A stretch of 11,241 nt of DNA from Desulfocurvus sp. Its GTDB lineage: Bacteria > Desulfobacterota > Desulfovibrionia > Desulfovibrionales > Desulfovibrionaceae. Of this stretch, positions 1 through 6,919 are shown in pieces. The stretch spans positions 1 through 11,241 of the forward strand of contig NZ_JALNWM010000106.1 of the NCBI RefSeq assembly GCF_023230885.1, read 5' to 3'. A program made the translations under genes and the position numbers. Each line of letters begins with the position of its first letter. The first letter of the stretch is position 1. The notes under the pieces are model-generated. The model saw nothing but the letters and a program-made list of their open reading frames with translations, was not told where the DNA came from and made no database searches.

Positions 1-753
1 CGCCGCGGCGCGGGCCGGGGCGTCGTCGGCCAGTGCGTAGCGGATGCGGCTTTCGTACTCGGCCTTGTTGTCGAAGGTGTAGGCGCCGGTGTCGCCGCCG
101 CCGACCACGAAGACCTCCATCACGCCCACGGGGCGCGCGCTCTCGCCGGTGCCCAGCAGGCCCACGGTGAACTCGCGTCCGGGCAGGTATTCCTCCACCA
201 GCACGGGCTGGCTGAAGGTCTTGAGCAGCTCGGCGCACACGGGCACGAGCCCCGAGGGCTCCAGGACCAGGGAGTTGCCGGTCACGCCCTTGCTGGTGCC
301 CTCGGCCACGGGCTTGGCGAACAGCGGGTAGGGCAGGTCCACCCCGGCCACGTCCTCCAGGCGCTCGATCACGACGAAGTCCGGCGTGCGCAGGCCGCAG
401 TCGCGCACCACGCGTTTGGTCAGGCCCTTGTGCAGGGCCAGGGCCAGGACCAGCGGGTCGGAGAAGGTGCAGGGGATGCGCCAGGCCTCCAGCAGCGCGG
501 GCACGGCGGCCTCGCGCCCGAAGCCGTGCATGCCCTCGGCGATGTTGAACACCAGGTCCCAGCGCCGCCCGGCGGCCAGGGCCCCGGCCAGGGGCTCCAG
601 CCCGCCGATGCGCTCCACCTCGTGGCCCATGGCCGCGATGGCGGCGGCGATGCCGTCCACGGTGACGGGGCTGTCCAGCTCCGCCGTCTCGGCCAGGGAG
701 TAGCCCCGGGCCAGGTAGTCGGCGCGCAGGTCGTAGGTCAGGCCGATCTTCAT
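1..753 (-). CDS. D-Ala-D-Ala-ligase-like ATP-grasp enzyme (partial, C-terminus beyond window)
   Basis: The first 251 codons, open to the window edge, encode an ATP-grasp ligase of the D-alanine--D-alanine ligase type, which joins an amino acid to a second amino-group substrate through an acyl-phosphate. Recognisable blocks are NIAEGMHGFGREAAVPALLE (70-89), IPCTFSDPLVLALALHKGLTKR (about 93-114), the nucleotide-binding FAKPVAEGTSKG (145-156, Lys147) and VEEYLPGREFTVGLLG (186-201). The catalytic metal-binding end of the domain lies outside the window. The N-terminus lacks the usual Ddl serine loop (it begins MKIGLTYDLRADY), so a role outside peptidoglycan is likely. The ATG overlaps the kamA stop codon (ATGA), and there is no strong ribosome site, so it is probably translationally coupled to kamA. 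Its substrate is unknown; beta-lysine is a candidate only because of the neighbour. Confidence 0.85.
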   Translation of the reverse strand, partial: MKIGLTYDLRADYLARGYSLAETAELDSPVTVDGIAAAIAAMGHEVERIGGLEPLAGALAAGRRWDLVFNIAEGMHGFGREAAVPALLEAWRIPCTFSDPLVLALALHKGLTKRVVRDCGLRTPDFVVIERLEDVAGVDLPYPLFAKPVAEGTSKGVTGNSLVLEPSGLVPVCAELLKTFSQPVLVEEYLPGREFTVGLLGTGESARPVGVMEVFVVGGGDTGAYTFDNKAEYESRIRYALADDAPARAAA

Positions 754-2044
754 GACAGCGCACCGCCCCGGGCCAGGATGGCCGCCGAGGACGGGTCGTG
801 CAGGCGGTATTCGCGGCCCTCCCAGTTGCGGAACACGATGTCCTGGCCGTCGGTGCCCGCGATGTAGTCGGGGCACAGCGGGGTCTTGCCGCCGCCGCCG
901 GGCAGGTCGACCACGAAGTGGGGCAGGGCGTAGCCCGAGGTGAAGCCGCGCAGGGCGCGGATGATCTCCAGGCCCCTGGTCACCGGGGTGCGGAAGTGGG
1001 TGGTGCCTGCGGCCTGGTCGCACAGGTAGAGGTAGTACGGGCGCACCCGGGCCTTAGCAGCCCCCGGAACAGGTCGCCCATGACCTGCGCGTCGTCGTTC
1101 ACGCCGGTGAGCAGCACGGTCTGGCTGCCCAGGGGGATGCCCGCGTCGGCCAGCCTGCCGAAGGCCTGCACGGTCTCGGGGGTCAGCTCCGCCGGGTGCG
1201 TGCAGTGTACGCTCATCAGCAGCGGATGGTAGCGGCGCAGCATGCGCGTAAGGCGCGGGGTGATGCGCTGGGGCAGGACCACGGGCGCCTTGGTGCCGAT
1301 GCGCACGATCTCCACATGGGGAATGGCCGTGACGCGCGACAGGATGTACTCCAGGGCCGCGTCGGAGAGCATCAGCGGATCGCCGCCGGAGATGAGCACA
1401 TCGCGCACCTCGGGGTGGGCGGCGATGTAGGCCACGGCCTGGTCCCACACGCGGGTCATGCGGCTTTTGGCCTCGGGCCGGCCCACGCGGCGCGAGCGCG
1501 TGCAATAGCGGCAGTAGGCCGCGCAGAAATCTGTGACCAGGAACAGCACCCGGTCGGGGTAGCGGTGTACGATGCCGGGCACGGGGCTGTCGTGCTCCTC
1601 GCCCAGGGGGTCGGCCAGCTCGTGGCAGGCGGTGGGGAACTCGCCGGCCGAGGGCAGCATGGTCCGGCCCAGGGCGCTGCCCCCGGCCAGGCGCTCGGCG
1701 TGGAGCAGCGAGGCGTAGTAGGGCGTCACGGCCACGGGCAGGCGCAGCCCGGCGGCCCCGGCGAAGGCCGCGGCCTCGTCGGCGGTCAGGCCGAGGGTGG
1801 CGGCGAAGCGCTCGGAGCTGGTCAGGCGGTTCTTGAGCTGCCAGTGCCAGTCGCTCCACTGGCGGGCGTCGATTCCGGGGTGGAAGCGTTCGCGATACTG
1901 GCGGGCGGCGCGGCTTTCCACGAACAGGGCCTGCTCGCGGCGCAGGGGGCCGGTGTCGCGCGTTCTGGGTGCGGAGGGAGGCCGGTCTTCGGCCTGTTCC
2001 AGGGGAGGTTTGTCCGCCTGGGCGGTGTCGCTCATGTATTCCAT
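750..2044 (-). pseudogene. kamA: Lysine 2,3-aminomutase family radical SAM protein, split by a -1 nt frameshift
   Basis: KamA enzymes convert L-lysine to L-beta-lysine using S-adenosylmethionine, a [4Fe-4S] cluster and PLP. The first frame (start ATG at 2044, preceded by GAGG) carries the cluster motif CAAYCRYC (Cys174, 178, 181) and ISGGDPL (218-224). After Leu329-Leu330 the homology continues only in the -1 frame, beginning KARVRPYYLYLCD. One base (a C on the plus strand) is missing between 1055 and 1056: CTGCTGAAG is expected and CTGCTAAG is present. Restoring it gives a normal 431-residue protein with the two lysine-binding aspartates of the family (Asp343 in LYLCD, Asp380 in VVDLPGGGGK) and the PLP lysine (Lys387). 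As written, translation ends at 980 with 24 foreign residues and the product lacks all of these, so it should be inactive. A sequencing error, a recent mutation and recoding are all possible. It belongs to the small-protein/ATP-grasp operon. Confidence 0.85.
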
Positions 2045-2059
2045 CGTCTGTGTCCTCGT

Positions 2060-2086
2060 GTCCGCGCCCCGCGCCGGGGCCCGGAC
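2060..2086 (-). other. GC-rich hairpin in the leader just upstream of kamA
   Basis: The arms GTCCG-C-GCCCCG (2060-2071) and CGGGGC-C-CGGAC (2075-2086) pair with one C-C mismatch around a 3-nt loop. The hairpin fills most of the 61-bp gap between the small exported-protein gene and kamA and ends 15 nt before the kamA ATG. There is no T-run after it in the direction of transcription, so it is not a classical intrinsic terminator. An mRNA processing or stability element, or a translational block on kamA, would fit. Confidence 0.45.
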
Positions 2087-2105
2087 GGTCTGTGGTTGTT
2101 CCCCG

Positions 2106-2471
2106 CTACTGCTCGCCCGGCTCTGTTTCGGGGCGGGGGGCGTCGTCGGTGGTGCCGCCTTGTTCTTCGACCAGCGTGTCCACGAAGAGCACGGGCATGG
2201 CGTGCAGGGAGTCGCTCAGGGTGCCGGTGATGCGCACCAGGGAGCCCTCGTGATCGGCGAGGTTTTCGCCCTCGAGCAGGTAGACCCCGCCTTCCTCGGC
2301 TTCGAAATACAGGGTGCCGTCGCTGGAGAACACCAGCCCGCGCCCGCAAAAGGGCTCCACGGCATCGGCCCGCGCCTGGGCGGCGGCCAGCAGGGCGGCC
2401 AGCATCCAGGCGCACAGGGCCAGGGTGGCCCGGGTCGTCGCAATCGTGCGCATATTCACCGTCTTGCCCAT
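2106..2471 (-). CDS. Small exported protein of unknown function, OB-fold-like
   Basis: 121 residues, or 115 if translation starts at Met7 (2453), which gives a more compact signal peptide. A hydrophobic segment (ATLALCAWMLAALLAAA) is followed by AQARA and then DAVEPF, a good Sec signal with cleavage after ARA, so the mature protein of about 85 residues should be periplasmic. The mature part is beta-rich: GGVYLLEGENLADHEGSLVRITGTL resembles the strand pattern of small OB-fold domains and of the two other small proteins in this window. The tail (EEQGGTTDDAPRPETEPGEQ) is acidic and disordered. It starts 3 bp after the stop of the upstream small gene, with no clear ribosome site, which suggests coupling. 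I do not recognise a named family. Confidence 0.7.
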   Translation of the reverse strand: MGKTVNMRTIATTRATLALCAWMLAALLAAAQARADAVEPFCGRGLVFSSDGTLYFEAEEGGVYLLEGENLADHEGSLVRITGTLSDSLHAMPVLFVDTLVEEQGGTTDDAPRPETEPGEQ

Positions 2472-2474
2472 GAT

Positions 2475-2765
2475 CTAGATTTGGAATCCCGATTCGTAGC
2501 CGCAGTCGGCCTCGTTGCCGAGCACGGCGTAGCCGTCCACGACCAGGGCCCGGCGGCCGCGGTCGTCGCTGGCTTCGGTCCCTGTGACGCTCAGCCTGTG
2601 GTGGCACAGGCCGAACAGCTCGCGCTGCCTGGTCCCGGCGAGCACGAACTCGGATTCGTCGGCTCCGCACAGCACGACCTCGGACAGCCGCCCGCCCTGG
2701 TCCCAGTCGTTGGGCACGACGATGCCGGTGACGGTGATGGTTTTGGCTTTCGCGTGTCTGCTCAT
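2475..2765 (-). CDS. Small cytoplasmic OB-fold-like protein of unknown function
   Basis: 96 residues, no signal peptide and no membrane segment. The body (KTITVTGIVVPNDW ... LSVTGTEASDDRGRRALVVDGYAVL) aligns by eye over 73 residues with the product of 6025-6318, with the ITV-G-V-P--W start and the GR--L-V----VL end at the same spacing, so the two are probably paralogues. Two G-V-P/V-G beta-hairpin blocks suggest an OB-type barrel, but this is inference. The ATG at 2765 is preceded by AAGGAG. It is the first gene behind the minus-strand sigma-54 promoter at 2820-2835 and probably leads an operon with the exported small protein, kamA and the ATP-grasp gene. Role unknown. Confidence 0.75.
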   Translation of the reverse strand: MSRHAKAKTITVTGIVVPNDWDQGGRLSEVVLCGADESEFVLAGTRQRELFGLCHHRLSVTGTEASDDRGRRALVVDGYAVLGNEADCGYESGFQI

Positions 2766-2819
2766 GTCCCCGATGCTCCTTGGCGGGACGTGCCGGTCCG
2801 CCGCCTTGCCGGGGCCATG

Positions 2820-2835
2820 AGCAAAGGCCGGGCCA
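2820..2835 (-). promoter_or_regulatory. Sigma-54 (-24/-12) promoter of the minus-strand small-protein/kamA operon
   Basis: Read on the minus strand this is TGGCCCGGCCTTTGCT, preceded by T. The GG and GC dinucleotides have the obligatory 10-bp gap, and it matches the known consensus TGGCAC-N5-TTGCW at all but one specified position. The predicted start is near 2809, about 44 nt before the ATG at 2765. The two palindromes at 3032-3075 lie about 230 and 259 bp upstream of that start, within normal enhancer range for DNA looping. Confidence 0.75.
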
Positions 2836-3031
2836 AATATTTATATCGTTGATATGATTGGTATAATTGTTTCAGTGCTCCAGGATGCGGACCCGTGTGG
2901 ACCTGTTTTCCCCGCGGTGGCGGCGCCCGGGCCGCGCGGGGCCCGCCCCGGGGCGCGGAACCCGGTGCCCTGGCTGTGTAATATGCTGTAATAAAAAGAT
3001 ATTATTTTGATGCCCGCCAGCGGAAAAAAGA

Positions 3032-3046
3032 GGAACATTCCGTTCC
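3032..3046. promoter_or_regulatory. Palindromic operator-like site 1 (GGAAC-N5-GTTCC)
   Basis: GGAACATTCCGTTCC: perfect 5-bp arms around a 5-bp centre. It is centred 125 bp before the regulator's start codon and 29 bp (about three helical turns) from site 2. It is probably a binding site of the Fis-type helix-turn-helix regulator encoded at 3164-4567, which could act on the divergent sigma-54 promoter or on the regulator's own gene. Confidence 0.6.
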
Positions 3047-3060
3047 CATTCCCGGTTTCG

Positions 3061-3075
3061 GGAACACCGGGTTCC
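3061..3075. promoter_or_regulatory. Palindromic operator-like site 2 (GGAAC-N5-GTTCC)
   Basis: GGAACACCGGGTTCC: the same arms and spacing as sites 1, 3 and 4. It is centred about 96 bp before the regulator's start codon. The tandem placement with site 1 fits cooperative binding of enhancer-binding-protein dimers. Confidence 0.62.
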
Positions 3076-3163
3076 GCATTGCGCGCGGTGCGGCGGACAC
3101 TTGCAAGGCGTCGCCGCTCCCGGTAGGTATCCGCCAGGGGCAATTCCCCCGGAGGCCGACAGC

Positions 3164-4567
<1,404 letters not shown>

Positions 4568-4609
4568 CCGCAGGCGGCCGCAGGCGGCCCGAGGTCGGCC
4601 CGAGGTCGG
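4568..4609. repeat. Two short tandem duplications directly after the regulator's stop codon
   Basis: The 10-mer CCGCAGGCGG occurs twice in a row (4568-4587), followed at once by two perfect copies of the 11-mer CCCGAGGTCGG (4588-4609). The rest of the gap up to the palindrome at 4651 is GC-rich with a 12-bp palindrome (4611-4622) and no clear intrinsic terminator. It looks like slippage in a GC-rich spacer. Confidence 0.6.
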
Positions 4610-4650
4610 CCGGGGCGCCCCGGGCGCCGGGCCGGGCGGGGGCGGCCATC

Positions 4651-4665
4651 GGAACCCCAGGTTCC
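4651..4665. promoter_or_regulatory. Palindromic operator-like site 3 (GGAAC-N5-GTTCC), enhancer of the acyltransferase promoter
   Basis: GGAACCCCAGGTTCC. It is centred at 4658, 60 bp before the -24 element at 4718 and about 86 bp before the predicted transcription start, a typical position for an enhancer-binding-protein site. The DNA between site and promoter is AT-rich (4666-4716), as expected for a bendable linker. Confidence 0.65.
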
Positions 4666-4717
4666 TCTTTCCTGGTGCGCTTGCATTTTTCCTGAATATA
4701 TCCGGGATGCTATATCC

Positions 4718-4733
4718 TGGCCCAAACCTTGCT
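4718..4733 (+). promoter_or_regulatory. Sigma-54 (-24/-12) promoter of the acyltransferase gene
   Basis: TGGCCCAAACCTTGCT, preceded by C, has GG at 4719-4720 and GC at 4731-4732 with the required 10-bp gap. The predicted start is near 4744, giving a 30-nt leader to the ATG at 4774. The in-frame TTG at 4729 lies inside the -12 element, so it cannot be the start codon of a transcript from this promoter. Confidence 0.75.
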
Positions 4734-4773
4734 CGGGGCGCCCGGGGCCTGCGGAACGGCCCCGGGGGGACGG

Positions 4774-5883
4774 ATGGGTGTCCTGCGGATGCTGCTGGCC
4801 TTGTGCGTGCTGTCGCACCACGGCGGGGTGACGGCCCAGGAGCTGCTGCCCGGCAATGTGGCCGTGCGGCTGTTCTTCATCATCTCCGGTTTCTACATGG
4901 CGCTCATCCTGGACGGCAAATACGCCGCCGCCCGCCCCTGGACCTTCTATTCCAACCGTTTGTTGCGCCTTGCGCCCTCCTATCTGGCGGCGGCGGGGGC
5001 CGCCCTGGCGCTGCTCCTGGTCCTCGACCTGCATCCCTTCACCACCCGGGCGCGCTTCCTGGCCGCCCTGGACCATCCCGGCGGGCTGGCCGCCGTGGGG
5101 CTGCCCAACGCGCTGATCTTCGGGCTGGAGGCGCTGTTCCTGCTGGGCGTGACGCCGCAGGGCGGGCTTTTCTGGGCCGCCGGGGACGCCGGGGCCGTCA
5201 AGGCCTTCACCCTGGCCCTGGTGCCCCAGGCCTGGTCCGTGTCCGTGGAGCTGTGGTTCTATCTGCTGGCGCCGTTTTTGGTGCGCTGGTCCTCGCGGCG
5301 CCTGGCCGCCCTGGGCCTGGCCAGCGGCGCGCTCTGCGCCGGGCTGTGGGCCTGGGGGCCGGCGGGGGCGGCCCTGGCCTACCGCCTGCTGCCCGCCCAG
5401 CTGTACCTGTTCCTGGCCGGGATGCTGGCCTACCGGCTTTGCACGCCGCTGGCCGCCCGGCCCTGGGCCGTGCCCGCCGGGCGCGTGTGCCTTTGGGCCC
5501 TGCCTGCGGCGCTGCTGCTCCTGGGCCGCGTGGGCGGCGCCTGGACCTTCGCCCTGGCCGCGCCCCTGTGCTGGGCCTGCCTGGGGCCGCTGTTCCTGGC
5601 CACGCGCCGCAGCCGCCCCGACCGTATCGTGGGCCAGTTCTCCTATCCTTTCTATGTGGTCCAGTTCCTGGCCCTGGTGCTCTACGAGGAGTATCTGGGC
5701 GAGGCTCCGGGCCTTGTGCTTCTGGGCATGGTCGGCCTGGGCGCGGCCCTGCTGTGGTGGCTGGTGGAGCGGCCGGTGGACCGCTGGCGCCAGCGCCGGG
5801 CGGCGGCGGCCCCGCGCGGGGCCGCCGCCCGCCCCGCCCCCGCCGGGGGGGAACCGTTGGGTCCGGTCGTGCCCGAGGCATAG
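4774..5883 (+). CDS. Membrane acyltransferase, acyltransferase-3 family
   Basis: 369 residues, very hydrophobic with about ten predicted membrane segments. Enzymes of this family move acetyl or other acyl groups onto sugars of lipopolysaccharide, exopolysaccharide or other envelope molecules. Visible family marks are the N-terminal histidine pair in LLALCVLSHHGG (His15/His16), LFFIISGFYMALIL, the NRLLRLAPSY block (61-70), WSVSVELWFYLLAPFLVR and FSYPFYVVQFLALVLYEE near the C-terminus. The tail is Ala/Arg/Pro-rich and probably cytoplasmic. The ATG at 4774 is preceded by GGGGGG and lies 30 nt after the predicted sigma-54 start, which rules out the longer TTG start at 4729. It is monocistronic or runs into 6025. 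The acceptor cannot be told from sequence. Confidence 0.85.
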   Translation: MGVLRMLLALCVLSHHGGVTAQELLPGNVAVRLFFIISGFYMALILDGKYAAARPWTFYSNRLLRLAPSYLAAAGAALALLLVLDLHPFTTRARFLAALDHPGGLAAVGLPNALIFGLEALFLLGVTPQGGLFWAAGDAGAVKAFTLALVPQAWSVSVELWFYLLAPFLVRWSSRRLAALGLASGALCAGLWAWGPAGAALAYRLLPAQLYLFLAGMLAYRLCTPLAARPWAVPAGRVCLWALPAALLLLGRVGGAWTFALAAPLCWACLGPLFLATRRSRPDRIVGQFSYPFYVVQFLALVLYEEYLGEAPGLVLLGMVGLGAALLWWLVERPVDRWRQRRAAAAPRGAAARPAPAGGEPLGPVVPEA

Positions 5884-5897
5884 GAACGCCGGGTTCC
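5883..5897. promoter_or_regulatory. Palindromic operator-like site 4 (GGAAC-N5-GTTCC), overlapping the acyltransferase stop codon
   Basis: GGAACGCCGGGTTCC. Its first base is the last base of the acyltransferase TAG. It is centred at 5890, 59 bp before the -24 element at 5949 and about 85 bp before the predicted start, almost the same geometry as site 3. It is followed by ACTTTTT, so it could also act as a weak terminator for the acyltransferase transcript. Confidence 0.62.
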
Positions 5898-5948
5898 ACT
5901 TTTTGTGCCCCCTGATCAATTCGTATTTGATTCCAGCATGTTGTTTCT

Positions 5949-5964
5949 TGGCCCGGGTGTTGCT
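5949..5964 (+). promoter_or_regulatory. Sigma-54 (-24/-12) promoter of the small-protein/DksA-type unit
   Basis: TGGCCCGGGTGTTGCT, preceded by T, has GG at 5950-5951 and GC at 5962-5963 with a 10-bp gap. The predicted start is near 5975, 50 nt before the ATG at 6025. The promoter lies inside an upstream in-frame extension of the small gene beginning at 5905, so that extension is not coding in this transcript. Confidence 0.75.
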
Positions 5965-6024
5965 ATCTCCCGGGGCCGCCCTGCGGCGGCGCCGCGATTT
6001 CGAACCGTTCACGACGAGGAAGCG

Positions 6025-6318
6025 ATGAAGAAGAGCACCGGGATGATCACCGTGGAAGGCTATGTCGATCCCTGCCAGTGGAACGAGGAGGAGGAGGTCG
6101 TCGCCGTGCAGGTGGCCACCGACGACATGCGCGAATACCTGATCGAGGATTCGGGCAAGGGCGCGCAGCTGCTGGACTATGTGGATGAATATGTGCAGGT
6201 GGTCGGGGCCCTGAGCAAGAAGCAGGGCCGGTATGTGCTCAAGGTCCAGCGCTTCGAGGTCCTCGACGCCCCGGAGCTCCCCGACGACTACGAAGACGAC
6301 GAGGACTACCGCCGATGA
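6025..6318 (+). CDS. Small cytoplasmic OB-fold-like protein, paralogue of the 2475-2765 product
   Basis: 97 residues, no signal peptide. The core ITVEGYVDPCQW ... VQVVGALSKKQGRYVLKVQRFEVL aligns over 73 residues with the product of 2475-2765, including the shared tryptophan; the tail (DAPELPDDYEDDEDYRR) is strongly acidic. The ATG at 6025 follows GAGGAA and the sigma-54 promoter at 5949-5964, which fixes this start. Its stop overlaps the start of the DksA/TraR-type gene (ATGA), implying coupled translation and perhaps a shared job. A beta-barrel ligand- or nucleic-acid-binding role is only a guess from the strand pattern. No named family recognised. Confidence 0.75.
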   Translation: MKKSTGMITVEGYVDPCQWNEEEEVVAVQVATDDMREYLIEDSGKGAQLLDYVDEYVQVVGALSKKQGRYVLKVQRFEVLDAPELPDDYEDDEDYRR

Positions 6319-6713
6319 GCGCCCCGGGCCGCCCCCGGGAGCCCCGGGGCACGGCGCCCGGCCTGGACTACGCCCAGGTGGAGCGCACCCTGCGGGCCAT
6401 GCTCGGCGAGATCGACGCCAAGGGCCGGGCCACCGTCGCCGAGGAGACCGCCGCCGAGGACCGCTTCGCCGACGTGGTCGATCTCGCCCAGGCCGAGAGC
6501 AACCGCTCCATGGCCCTGCGCCTGCGCGACCGCGAGTTCCGCATGGTCCGCAAGATCCACCAGGCCCTGAAACGCCTGGAGGACGGCACCTACGGCATCT
6601 GCGAGGACTGCGGCGAGCCCATCGCCCCGGCCCGCCTGCTGGCCCGCCCCGTGACCACCCTGTGCGCCGACTGCAAGGCCGAGCGCGAGGCCGACGAGGC
6701 CCTGCGCAGCTAG
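6315..6713 (+). CDS. DksA/TraR-family C4 zinc-finger protein
   Basis: 132 residues. Members bind in the secondary channel of RNA polymerase and, often with ppGpp, alter promoter choice. The sequence has a long helical region (18-90), a coiled-coil tip motif DVVDLA (Asp53, Asp56; the DxxDxA signature of DksA) and a four-cysteine zinc finger CEDC-x17-CADC (Cys96, 99, 117, 120) with the family block RLLARPVTTLC. It is slightly shorter than Escherichia coli DksA and begins with a poorly conserved, Pro/Arg-rich stretch. The start overlaps the upstream small gene's stop by ATGA, so it is in the sigma-54-controlled unit. Whether it is the housekeeping DksA or an accessory copy cannot be told here. 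Confidence 0.9.
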   Translation: MSAPGRPREPRGTAPGLDYAQVERTLRAMLGEIDAKGRATVAEETAAEDRFADVVDLAQAESNRSMALRLRDREFRMVRKIHQALKRLEDGTYGICEDCGEPIAPARLLARPVTTLCADCKAEREADEALRS

Positions 6714-6840
6714 CCGTGCGTCGGCCGGGGCCTGCGCGGGGGGCGCCGTGCGCGCTTCCCGCCCCTGGCCGCGGCCCTGGCGCCGGTCCGGGCCGGAGCC
6801 TGGCCGCGGCGCATCCCCATTGCCCACCCCCGGAGCATTG

Positions 6841-6883
6841 CCGAAACGGGCCGGGCGGCGACAAGCCGCCCGGCCCGTTCCGG
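6841..6883. terminator. Bidirectional terminator-like hairpin between convergent genes
   Basis: A perfect 15-bp stem (6845-6859 with 6865-6879) closes a GACAA loop, and after one A-C mismatch three more pairs (CCG/CGG) extend it. It sits between the convergent DksA-type gene (ends 6713) and the hydrogenase alpha gene (ends 6920). There is no T-run on either strand, so it may act as a transcription or exonuclease barrier. The rest of 6714-6919 is GC-rich with no other feature seen. Confidence 0.75.
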
Positions 6884-6919
6884 CCTGCGGGGCCGGGGGT
6901 GGCCCTGGCGGCCCCCCGG

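Larger units (their letters stand above)
2766..3163. other. 398-bp divergent control region between the small-protein operon and the sigma-54 activator
   Basis: No convincing gene is present. From left to right it holds the minus-strand sigma-54 promoter (2820-2835), an AT-rich stretch (2836-2873) with an IHF-like match on the minus strand (TATCAACGATATA, 2842-2854) and a plus-strand TGGTATAAT (2859-2867), a GC-rich block with the palindrome CGCCCCGGGGCG (2944-2955), a degenerate half-site GGAAC at 2957-2961, a second AT-rich stretch (2977-3010), two full GGAAC-N5-GTTCC palindromes (3032-3046, 3061-3075), and the ribosome site GGAGG (3151-3155) of the regulator. I could not settle on a promoter for the regulator itself. 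Confidence 0.7.

Noticed and set aside
1050..1062. Programmed -1 frameshift in kamA
   Set aside because: No X-XXY-YYZ slippery heptamer or clear stimulating structure; a deletion or read error is simpler.
2859..2867. TGGTATAAT as an extended -10 promoter for the activator
   Set aside because: No matching -35 and nearly 300 nt from the start codon; kept only as a remark in the control-region entry.
3090..3106. Sigma-54 promoter in front of the activator gene (CACTTGCA region)
   Set aside because: The TTGC at 3101-3104 has no GG at the required 12-bp offset.
4729..4773. Longer acyltransferase start at TTG 4729
   Set aside because: The TTG is part of the -12 element of the predicted sigma-54 promoter; the ATG at 4774 has a G-rich ribosome site and begins the family homology.
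5883..5902. Palindrome 4 plus ACTTTTT as an intrinsic terminator only
   Set aside because: The stem is only 5 bp and the same 15-bp layout recurs three times without a comparable T-run, so an operator explains all four copies better; a secondary terminator role remains possible.
5905..6024. 40-residue N-terminal extension of the small OB-like protein
   Set aside because: It spans the sigma-54 promoter at 5949-5964, has no ribosome site, and the paralogue lacks it.
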